Source of the DNA: CAYTZH01 sp964442285
Lineage (GTDB): Bacteria > Myxococcota_A > UBA9160 > JAFDET01
Assembly: GCA_964442285.1 (NCBI GenBank)
Contig: CAYTZH010000043.1
Span: 1-42,202, forward strand
Direction of reading: 5' to 3'
Length of the DNA stretch: 42,202 nucleotides
Both the position numbers and the translations under genes were made by a program. Under the pieces are notes generated by a model that was given only the letters and a program-made list of their open reading frames with translations, did not search any database and had not been told where the DNA came from. This document shows, in pieces, positions 36,579-42,202 of this stretch; positions within the stretch are counted from its first letter, which is position 1, and every line of letters starts with the position of its first letter.

Positions 36579-37805
36579 GTGGGTGAAACGCGCGTTCAGA
36601 GCAGTCCGCTGGAGGTCCAGCTGGGGGCGGCCCTGCGGTCTGCCCGGGATGCCGGCGTCCAGTCCGCCGGCGACGAGGAGATGGGTCGGGGCATCCAGGA
36701 CCTGCTGGTCGGGGCCGTCGACCGCTTCCTCTCCACGAGCGATCTTCACGCGGTGGTCGCCCTGGCCGCCGACGAGCGCGGTGGACTGCGGGTCCTGGCG
36801 CGCTCCGCCCGCACCCAGGCGCCCGACGTTCCCTCCGACGAGTCCCTGCTGGCCGCGCTCGCCGCCCGCGCCGCGCCGACCGACCTCGGGCGGCCCGACG
36901 CCGCCGCGGCGGAGCGGGCCGCCGCCGGTCGCGGCTTCGGGGCGGGGGTCGCGTTGGCATCGACCGGGACGCGCCCGCTGGCCGGCGTGCTCGTCCTCGG
37001 GCCCCAGGATCCGCCCGGCCGCGTCCGGCCGCGCACCCTGGCCGCCCTGGCCGCCCTGGCCTGCCGGCTCGAGGGCCCCCTGCGCACCCAGGCCGCCCTG
37101 CATCGCCTGTCCGGGCTCGAAGACGACGTGCGCCGCCTGGACCGGCTGGCCTCTCTCGGCGACCTGCTGTCGGAGGTGGTCCACGAGATCCGGAACCCGC
37201 TGGTGTCCGTGAAGACGTTCCTCCAGCTGCTGCCGGACCGGATCGGCGATGCCGAGTTCCGCACCCGCTTCCTGGAGCTGGCCTCCGACGAGGTCCGCCG
37301 CATCGAGCGGTTGCTGGACGTGGTCCTCGAGCACGCGCGCCCCTCCGCCCGGCAGCCGGCCGCGGCGACCCGGGTGGCGCCGCTGCTCGAGTCCGTCGCC
37401 CGGCTGCTGTCCCACCGCGCCCTCGAGCGGGAGGTGGCGCTGGAGGTGCACGCGGACCCGGCGGCCCTGCCCGTGGCGATGGGCGAGGACGGCCTGCGCC
37501 AGGTGGTCCTCAACCTGGCGCTCAATGCCCTGGACGCCACCCCGGCCGCGGGTCGCATCCTCCTGCGCGCGACGCCCCTGACGCGGGCCACCGAGGTCGC
37601 GGTGGACGACGACGGCCCCGGCGTCGCCCCCGAGTACCGCGAGCGCATCTTCGAGCCCTTCTTCTCCACCAAGCGCGACCGCCCCGGCGGGCTGGGCCTG
37701 GCGATCTGTCGCCGGCTGGTGGAGGAGGCGGCCGGGGAGATCCGGGTGATGCCGCGGCCCGGGGGCGGCGCCTCGTTCCGGATCACCCTGCCCGCATCCG
37801 CCTGA
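36579..37805 (+). CDS. Cytoplasmic NtrB-like sensor histidine kinase
   Basis: This is a 408-residue kinase if GTG 36579 is used; the frame is open from 36405, and ATG 36680 behind GAGGAG is another possible start. No membrane segment is seen. Residues about 25-170 look like a GAF-type sensor domain (VALAADERGGLRVLARSA, ALAALACRLEGPL). The dimerisation domain has VVHEIRNPLVSVKTFLQLL with the phospho-accepting His202. The ATP domain has N-box QVVLNLALNALDATP, G1 DDDGPGVAPE, F-box FEPFFSTK and G2 GGLGLAICRRLVEEA. Its partner could be the NtrC-type regulator about 5 kb upstream. Its stop lies in the first 14-bp tandem repeat. Confidence 0.88.
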   Translation: MGETRVQSSPLEVQLGAALRSARDAGVQSAGDEEMGRGIQDLLVGAVDRFLSTSDLHAVVALAADERGGLRVLARSARTQAPDVPSDESLLAALAARAAPTDLGRPDAAAAERAAAGRGFGAGVALASTGTRPLAGVLVLGPQDPPGRVRPRTLAALAALACRLEGPLRTQAALHRLSGLEDDVRRLDRLASLGDLLSEVVHEIRNPLVSVKTFLQLLPDRIGDAEFRTRFLELASDEVRRIERLLDVVLEHARPSARQPAAATRVAPLLESVARLLSHRALEREVALEVHADPAALPVAMGEDGLRQVVLNLALNALDATPAAGRILLRATPLTRATEVAVDDDGPGVAPEYRERIFEPFFSTKRDRPGGLGLAICRRLVEEAAGEIRVMPRPGGGASFRITLPASA

Positions 37806-37863
37806 GCGCATCCGCCTGAGCGCATCCGCCTGAGTGCATCCGCCTGAGTGCATCCGCCTGAGC
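37794..37863 (+). repeat. 14-bp tandem repeat (5 units) on the kinase stop codon
   Basis: Five contiguous copies of GCATCCGCCTGAGY begin at 37794, 37808, 37822, 37836 and 37850. The first contains the last codons and TGA of the histidine kinase. A sixth copy at 38005 lies beyond the gap and belongs to the 55-bp duplicate. Confidence 0.95.
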
Positions 37864-37904
37864 GCCGGCGAGGTCGCTCAGAGGAACCCGGCGACGGCCC
37901 TTCC

Positions 37905-38004
37905 NNNNNNNNNNNNNNNNNNNNNNNNNNNNNNNNNNNNNNNNNNNNNNNNNNNNNNNNNNNNNNNNNNNNNNNNNNNNNNNNNNNNNNNNNNNNNNNN
38001 NNNN
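37905..38004. other. Assembly gap of 100 N flanked by a 55-bp exact duplication
   Basis: Exactly 100 N's occupy these positions. The 55 bases before the gap (37850-37904) and after it (38005-38059) are identical. That is what two neighbouring contigs sharing one k-mer of 55 look like after scaffolding. The 227-bp stretch between the kinase and hydrolase genes holds only repeats, the duplicate and this gap. Confidence 0.95.
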
Positions 38005-38032
38005 GCATCCGCCTGAGCGCCGGCGAGGTCGC

Positions 38033-38647
38033 TCAGAGGAACCCGGCGACGGCCCTTCCGATCTCGGCCAGCCCGGCGGCGAAGAAGTGGTCGGCGCCGG
38101 GGACCACGACGAGCTCGGCGCGGGGCAGCGGTGCGAGCGCGGCCTGCAGGGCGTCGGCCGGGGCCAGCGTGTCCCGGGCGCCGGTCAGGGCGAGCACGGG
38201 GCCGTCGAACGCGGCCAGGGCCTCGGTCGCCAGCATGGCCGGGGGCGGCGCGACGAGGACCAGGCGGCGGACCCGCGGGTCGCGCGACGCCCGCACGGCC
38301 GCCAGCGCCCCGAACGAGTAGCCGCAGGCCACGACCGGCCCGGGGAGCGTCTCGGACAGGTGGTCGAGGGCGGCGCCGTAGTCCGCGTCGGCGTCGCCCG
38401 CGTCGCCGCTCGGCGCGCCCCGGCTGGCGCCCACGCCCCGCCAGTTGAAACGCAGCGAGGCCACACCGCGCTTTGCGCAGGCGTGGGCCGCCTCGGTCAC
38501 CACCGGGTTCTCCATGCTCCCGCCGTAGAGCGGATGGGGCGGCGCGATCACGGCGCCCCCGGCCCCGTCGGGCGCGGCGAGGAAGATCCCCTCCAGGACC
38601 TCGGGCCCCGGAACCACGACCATCTTCTCCAGCGGCGTGCGGGCCAT
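38033..38647 (-). CDS. Alpha/beta hydrolase
   Basis: This is a 204-residue dienelactone-hydrolase/YheT-like small hydrolase. It has the nucleophile elbow ACGYSFGALAAV (Gly-x-Ser-x-Gly), an oxyanion segment APPHPLYGGSMENPVV, a strand-acid region LALTGARDTLAP (Asp) and the catalytic His in PGADHFFAAG. RFNWRGVGAS is common in this group. The length is complete for the fold. Its final nine codons lie in the 55-bp sequence duplicated across the gap, so the 3' end should be treated with some care. It is divergent from nth, 24 bp apart. The substrate is unknown. Confidence 0.8.
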   Translation of the reverse strand: MARTPLEKMVVVPGPEVLEGIFLAAPDGAGGAVIAPPHPLYGGSMENPVVTEAAHACAKRGVASLRFNWRGVGASRGAPSGDAGDADADYGAALDHLSETLPGPVVACGYSFGALAAVRASRDPRVRRLVLVAPPPAMLATEALAAFDGPVLALTGARDTLAPADALQAALAPLPRAELVVVPGADHFFAAGLAEIGRAVAGFL

Positions 38648-38671
38648 GGCCGCGCAGCGTAGCCTACGCCG

Positions 38672-38734
38672 GTGGCCGAGGAGACGCAGGCGGTGGCCGA
38701 GGAGACGCAGGCGGTGGCCGAGGAGAACGCGCAG
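38672..38734 (+). repeat. 21-bp tandem repeat carrying three possible nth start codons
   Basis: Units start at 38672, 38693 and 38714; the first two are identical and the third matches over its first 13 bases. Each begins with GTG GCC GAG GAG in frame with nth. Confidence 0.9.
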
Positions 38735-39364
38735 GAGCTGCGTCGCCGCGCCGGGCGTGTGTCACGGGCGCTGGCCCGGGCCTATCCGGAGGCGCGCATC
38801 GCCCTCGCGTTCGAGACGCCCTTCCAGCTCCTGGTCGCCACCGTGCTCTCGGCCCAGTGCACCGACAAGAAGGTCAACGAGGTCACCCGCGAGCTCTTCG
38901 TCGAGCACGGCACCCCGGAGGCGCTCGCCGCCGCCGATCCCGCCGAGATCGAGCGCATCGTGCGCCCGACCGGCTTCTACCGCCAGAAGACCCGCTCGAT
39001 CCTGGCGCTGGCGGCGGACGTGGTGGAGCGCCACGGCGGTCGGGTTCCGGAGCGCATGGACGCGCTGACCCAGCTGCGCGGCGTGGCGCGCAAGACGGCG
39101 AACGTGGTGCTCGGCAACGCCTTCGGGGTGCCGGGTCTCGCCGTCGATACCCACATGAAGCGCGTGAATCGCCGGCTTGGCTTCACCCGCGAGGAGGATC
39201 CGGTGAAGATCGAACGCGACCTGATGGCGCTGCTCCCGAACAAGGTCTGGACCGAGTACACCCATCGGGTCATCCACCACGGTCGGGTCTGCTGCCTGGC
39301 GCGGCGACCCCGCTGCGAGACCTGTCCGGTGCGACGCGAGTGTCCCTTCCCGGAGGCCGCATGA
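38672..39364 (+). CDS. nth: Endonuclease III (DNA glycosylase/AP lyase)
   Basis: This base-excision repair enzyme removes oxidised pyrimidines. It has 230 residues from the first GTG; GTGs at 38693 and 38714 are equally possible, giving 223 or 216 residues. Helix-hairpin-helix and catalytic residues are LRGVARKTANVVLGNAFG (Lys) and AVDTHMKRVNRRLG (Asp). The [4Fe-4S] loop is C-x6-C-x2-C-x5-C beginning CLARRPRCETC. TVLSAQCTDKKVNEVT is the family N-terminal mark. The Nudix gene starts in its stop (ATGA), so the two are translationally coupled. Confidence 0.95.
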   Translation: MAEETQAVAEETQAVAEENAQELRRRAGRVSRALARAYPEARIALAFETPFQLLVATVLSAQCTDKKVNEVTRELFVEHGTPEALAAADPAEIERIVRPTGFYRQKTRSILALAADVVERHGGRVPERMDALTQLRGVARKTANVVLGNAFGVPGLAVDTHMKRVNRRLGFTREEDPVKIERDLMALLPNKVWTEYTHRVIHHGRVCCLARRPRCETCPVRRECPFPEAA

Positions 39365-39885
39365 AGGTTCGGCAGGTGCACCGCGGCCGCAGCATCGAGG
39401 TGCGGGTGGAGGAGGTGACGCTGCCGGGCGGGCGCACGGTCGAACTCGACGTGGTCCGCCACCCGGGTGCGGCCGCCATCGTCCCGTTCGTCTCCGACAC
39501 GGAGGTACTGCTGCTGCGCCAGTACCGCCACTGCGCCGGCGGCGAGATCTGGGAGGTCCCGGCGGGCAAGCTCGACGGCGAGCCGCCGGAGGTGTGCGCC
39601 GCCCGGGAGCTGGAGGAGGAGGCCGGGCGGCGGGCCGGGCGCCTCGAGCACCTCGCCACCATCTGGACCACCCCGGGCTTCACCGACGAGCAGATCCACC
39701 TGTACGCGGCCTTCGAGCTGGAGCCGGTGCCCCAGCGGCTGGAGCCGGACGAGGTGATCGAGGTCGTGCCCATGGCGCTGTCCCGGGCCCTGGAGCGGGT
39801 CTGGTCGGGGGAGCTGGCGGACGCCAAGAGCGCCCTCGCGCTCCTGCATGCAGCCCGCCGAACGGGCCGTCTCCAGGCGCTTTGA
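39361..39885 (+). CDS. Nudix hydrolase, ADP-ribose-pyrophosphatase-like
   Basis: This is a 174-residue Nudix enzyme probably hydrolysing ADP-ribose or related nucleotide sugars. Strands EVLLLRQYRHCAGGEIWEVPAG lead into the Nudix box, where KLDGEPPEVCAARELEEEAG keeps the RE-x2-EE catalytic helix. The loop between the first Gly and Glu is one residue shorter than the consensus (4 in place of 5). TTPGFTDEQIHLYAA is characteristic of ADP-ribose pyrophosphatases. The ATG at 39361 overlaps the nth stop; together they form a small DNA-repair/housecleaning operon. Confidence 0.88.
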   Translation: MKVRQVHRGRSIEVRVEEVTLPGGRTVELDVVRHPGAAAIVPFVSDTEVLLLRQYRHCAGGEIWEVPAGKLDGEPPEVCAARELEEEAGRRAGRLEHLATIWTTPGFTDEQIHLYAAFELEPVPQRLEPDEVIEVVPMALSRALERVWSGELADAKSALALLHAARRTGRLQAL

Positions 39886-39969
39886 CGCCACGCTAACGCG
39901 GTGCGTCACCCGGGCTTCGCGGGCCGGGGTCGGTCGCCCGGGCCCCGCTGCCGTTCAGATCCGCCGAAG

Positions 39970-39998
39970 TTGACCCGATGAGACGGAGAACATAGGCT
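39970..39998 (+). promoter_or_regulatory. Candidate promoter upstream of the rhomboid gene
   Basis: TTGACC (39970-39975) and TAGGCT (39993-39998) are 17 bases apart, about 95 bp before the rhomboid start. The surrounding 207-bp gap (39886-40092) is otherwise without a recognisable gene or RNA. Confidence 0.35.
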
Positions 39999-40092
39999 CG
40001 AAGGCTCCGGTGGGACTTCCGCGCGCCCGTCCCGCGAGCCAAGGCGGCTGCGTCATGGGGATCCCCGCGCAGCAATTCGGAGGCGCGTTTTC

Positions 40093-40848
40093 TTGTACGG
40101 ACGCGGTGGCTACTCGGGTGGGGGCGTCGGCTTCGGGCCGCCCGTCACTCCCCAGATCGTCAAGCAGCTCCTGATCGCAAACTTCGCGATCTTCATCGCC
40201 TCGTTGCTCTTCCAGCCCGTCTTCGAGCTCGGGGCGGCGCGGCCGGTGCTCTTCTGGGAGCACGGCTACCTCTGGCAGCCCTTCACCTACATGTGGCTGC
40301 ACTCGCCCGGAACGATCTGGCACATCCTCATGAACATGTTCGTGTTGTGGATGTTCGGGTCGCCGCTGGCCATGGTGTGGGGCGCCCGGCGCTTCCTGCG
40401 CTTCTACGTGCTCTGCGGCGTGGGCGCGGGCCTGTTCATCGTGACGGTGCCCTATCTGGTCGCCTCCGGAACCGGTTCCATCTACATCCCCACCGTCGGC
40501 GCGTCGGGGGCGGTCTACGGCGTGGTGCTGGCGTACTCGCTCACCTGGCCCGACCGCACCATCATGCTCATCTTCCCGCCGGTGGCCTTCCGGGCCATCT
40601 GGATCATTCCGGTCATGTTCCTTTTCACCCTGGTCGGCGATCGCAGCGGCACCGTGAGCCACGTCGCCCACCTGGGAGGAGTGCTGGTCGCCTGGATCTA
40701 CATGAGGCGTCGCGGCGAGGGCGGGCGTCTCATCCCGTCGATCTCCCAGCTGCGCTACCGGCTCCACCGCTGGCGCATGCGACGCCGGCTGCGGGCCGTG
40801 CGTCGCGAGGAGTCGTCCTGGCGCCGGGACGACCGGACGATCCACTGA
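40093..40848 (+). CDS. Rhomboid-family intramembrane serine protease
   Basis: This is a 251-residue membrane protein with about six helices that cleaves other membrane proteins within the bilayer. It starts at TTG 40093, nine bases after GGAGG. A short Gly-rich N-terminus precedes the helices. Conserved parts are WQPFTYMWLHS, HILMNMFVLWMFGS (His and Asn near the oxyanion), GASGAVYGVVLAY (nucleophile Ser) and SHVAHLGGVLVAW (catalytic His). The C-terminal about 50 residues are strongly basic and cytoplasmic. The sirtuin gene starts one base after its stop, so they form one operon. Confidence 0.92.
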   Translation: MYGRGGYSGGGVGFGPPVTPQIVKQLLIANFAIFIASLLFQPVFELGAARPVLFWEHGYLWQPFTYMWLHSPGTIWHILMNMFVLWMFGSPLAMVWGARRFLRFYVLCGVGAGLFIVTVPYLVASGTGSIYIPTVGASGAVYGVVLAYSLTWPDRTIMLIFPPVAFRAIWIIPVMFLFTLVGDRSGTVSHVAHLGGVLVAWIYMRRRGEGGRLIPSISQLRYRLHRWRMRRRLRAVRREESSWRRDDRTIH

Positions 40849-40849
40849 G

Positions 40850-41677
40850 ATGGGCGACTTCCTCCTCGACGACGTCCTGGACGCGGAGATCGTGCGGGCC
40901 GCCGAGCTGGTGCGCGGCGCGCGCCACGTGGTCGCGCTCACCGGGGCGGGGCTGTCCGTCGAGAGCGGGATTCCGCCGTTCCGCGGCAAGGACGGCCTCT
41001 GGACCAAGCACGGCGAGCCGCCCCTGGACGGCTACCAGCGCTTCCTCCGGGATCCGGCCGCCGCCTGGCGCCAGCAGCTCGAGCCGAAGGAGCCGTGGGC
41101 CGTCGCCCTGCGCGACACCCTGGCCCGCGCCAAGCCGAACGTCGGCCACCTCGCCCTGGCGGAGCTCGAGCGGCTCGGGACGCTGCACTTCCTCGTCACC
41201 CAGAACATCGACGACCTCCACCGCCAGGCGGGCAGCCGCGCCCTGGCCGAGATCCACGGCAACGCCTCGCTCCTGCGCTGCCTCGAGTGCGGTACCCGCT
41301 TCGCGCGCAGCGAGATCGCGATCGATCCCGAGCAGCTGCCCCCCCGCTGCCCGGCGTGTGGCGGCGTGATCAAGGGCGATACGGTGAGCTTCGGCGAGCC
41401 CATCCCGCCGGACGTCCTCGAGACGAGCTTCTCCCACGCCGAGCGCGCCGACTGCGTGCTCTCCGTGGGCACCTCGGCGACGGTCTATCCCGCGGCGGGG
41501 ATCCCGGTGGAGGTGGTGCGGGCAGGGGGCCGCCTGGTGGAGATCAACCCCGAGCCCACCGACCTGACGCCCCTGGCGACCCACTTCCTCCAGGGTCCCG
41601 CCGGCGCGATCCTCGACCGCCTCCTGCACCACGTGCGGGGAGCGACCCTGCAGCCCGTGCGGGGAGCGACGTCGTGA
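40850..41677 (+). CDS. Sir2-family NAD-dependent protein deacylase
   Basis: This 275-residue sirtuin removes acyl groups from lysines using NAD. Motifs are LTGAGLSVESGIPPFRG (NAD site), VTQNIDDLHRQAG, the catalytic His in EIHGNASLLRC, the zinc site CLECGTRF with CPACGGVIK, and VGTSATVYPAAG. An N-terminal helix precedes the Rossmann fold. The C-terminus ends in a duplicated PVRGAT-type segment created by a 24-bp direct repeat. The next gene starts in its stop codon (GTGA). Confidence 0.93.
   Translation: MGDFLLDDVLDAEIVRAAELVRGARHVVALTGAGLSVESGIPPFRGKDGLWTKHGEPPLDGYQRFLRDPAAAWRQQLEPKEPWAVALRDTLARAKPNVGHLALAELERLGTLHFLVTQNIDDLHRQAGSRALAEIHGNASLLRCLECGTRFARSEIAIDPEQLPPRCPACGGVIKGDTVSFGEPIPPDVLETSFSHAERADCVLSVGTSATVYPAAGIPVEVVRAGGRLVEINPEPTDLTPLATHFLQGPAGAILDRLLHHVRGATLQPVRGATS
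41623..41670 (+). repeat. 24-bp direct repeat at the 3' end of the sirtuin gene
   Basis: 41623-41646 and 41647-41670 match at 22 of 24 positions and sit directly before the last codons of the sirtuin gene. The period keeps the frame. Confidence 0.85.
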
Positions 41678-42202
41678 AGCGGTTCCGCAGCGGCGGCGGC
41701 GACCCCTCGGAATGCGGAACCCCGCCCGCGGGAGGCTTCGGCGAGTTCCTCCGCAGCCTGCTCGCGGGCATTCCCTGGAGCGAGTCGGCGGAGCGCACCG
41801 AGACCACGCGCCACGCCGCGCCCAAGGGCGGCGCCCTCCGGGTGCGCAACGCCAACGGCCGCATCGACGTGATCGGCGAGGACCGCGACGACGTCCAGGT
41901 GGTGGCGTCCAAGCGCGCCCGCGCCGAGTCGGAGGAGGAGGCCCGGCGCCTCCTCGACGCCATCCGGCTGGTGGAGGCCGACACCGGCGATAGCCTGGAC
42001 CTGGAGGTGGAGCTGCCGCGGCGCTGGAACCGCCACGGTCACGTCCACCTGGAGATCCGCGTCCCGCGTCGGCTCCGGCTCCACTGCGAGTCCGTGAACG
42101 GCAAGCTCTCGGTCACGGGCATGCGCGCCGCCGTCGGCGCGCGCTCGTCCAACGGCGGGATCACCGTCGACGATGTGGTGGGCGACCTCGAGATCCACAC
42201 CT
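41674..42202 (+). CDS. DUF4097-like (putative adhesin/bactofilin-like beta-repeat) protein, 5' part
   Basis: A GTG at 41674 overlapping the sirtuin stop opens a frame that runs to the window edge (176 codons) without a stop. The first about 45 residues include GGFGEFLRSLLAGIPW and show no clear signal peptide. From about residue 52 the pattern is repeated beta strands with Asn-Gly turns (LRVRNANGRIDVIGEDRDDV, CESVNGKLSVTG, SSNGGITVDDVVGDLEIHT), as in DUF4097 proteins, whose function is generally unknown. A helical segment rich in Glu and Arg (residues about 86-98) interrupts the strands. It is partial because the window ends. Confidence 0.7.
   Translation, partial: MKRFRSGGGDPSECGTPPAGGFGEFLRSLLAGIPWSESAERTETTRHAAPKGGALRVRNANGRIDVIGEDRDDVQVVASKRARAESEEEARRLLDAIRLVEADTGDSLDLEVELPRRWNRHGHVHLEIRVPRRLRLHCESVNGKLSVTGMRAAVGARSSNGGITVDDVVGDLEIHT

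Noticed and set aside
37803..37863. Kinase TGA read through as selenocysteine because selB is present
   Set aside because: The protein is complete at that TGA, and the sequence after it is only 14-bp repeats, with a further TGA after one frame cycle. No catalytic role for Sec is plausible there.
37794..38059. CRISPR-like array or attachment site at the 14-bp repeats
   Set aside because: Units are directly contiguous without spacers and are copies of the kinase gene end. No cas or integrase gene is near.

Overview
The window is 42.2 kb of very GC-rich DNA (by eye about 70% G+C), tightly packed with about 35 genes on both strands. Short gaps, 4-nt ATGA/GTGA overlaps and frequent GTG/TTG starts are the rule. 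An outer-membrane lipoprotein (MlaA), a bifunctional PBP1A, glutathione synthetase and an NtrC-type sigma-54 activator point to a Gram-negative, aerobic or facultative bacterium. Gene content is reminiscent of high-GC deltaproteobacterial-type lineages (Myxococcota/Binatota-like); that placement is inference, since no rRNA or other phylogenetic marker was analysed. A 100-N gap flanked by an exact 55-bp duplication indicates a draft short-read assembly, probably a metagenome bin.

Layout. (1) 1-7.8 kb: a surface-polysaccharide island with two SGNH-fold membrane hydrolases, a GtrA-like protein, a GT-C transferase and two GT-B glycosyltransferases. (2) 7.6-10.8 kb: serS overlapping selB. Seryl-tRNA synthetase charges tRNA-Sec with serine and SelB delivers selenocysteinyl-tRNA, so the pair implies selenocysteine decoding. 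(3) 10.9-21.7 kb, minus strand: nuoA-E-F-G-H-J-K-L-M-N in one run, with N and P modules of complex I but no Q-module gene (nuoB, C, D, I). (4) 21.9-26.1 kb: a lipoprotein and a 1033-residue fusion of a flippase-like membrane domain with a sulfatase-like domain. (5) 26.1-29.1 kb: a candidate SAM-II riboswitch in front of a methionine-pathway PLP enzyme, then an O6-alkylguanine repair protein and galE. (6) 29.1-33.3 kb: mlaA, an NtrC-family regulator, a histone-H1-like basic protein with a duplicated N-terminal module, and gshB. (7) 33.3-38.0 kb: PBP1A, a HAD phosphatase and an NtrB-like histidine kinase, ending in 14-bp tandem repeats and the gap. (8) 38.0-42.2 kb: an alpha/beta hydrolase, nth, a Nudix hydrolase, a rhomboid protease, a sirtuin and a partial DUF4097-like protein running off the end.

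Cross-cutting signals: short tandem repeats sit on gene starts or stops (serS, nth, the histidine kinase, sir2) and near the 3' end of mlaA. Three convergent pairs share a CTAG palindrome as both stop codons. TAG is the commonest stop (20 of 34 judged; TGA 14, TAA none), unusual for such GC and possibly related to UGA recoding. No tRNA, rRNA, insertion sequence, CRISPR array or prophage gene was seen.
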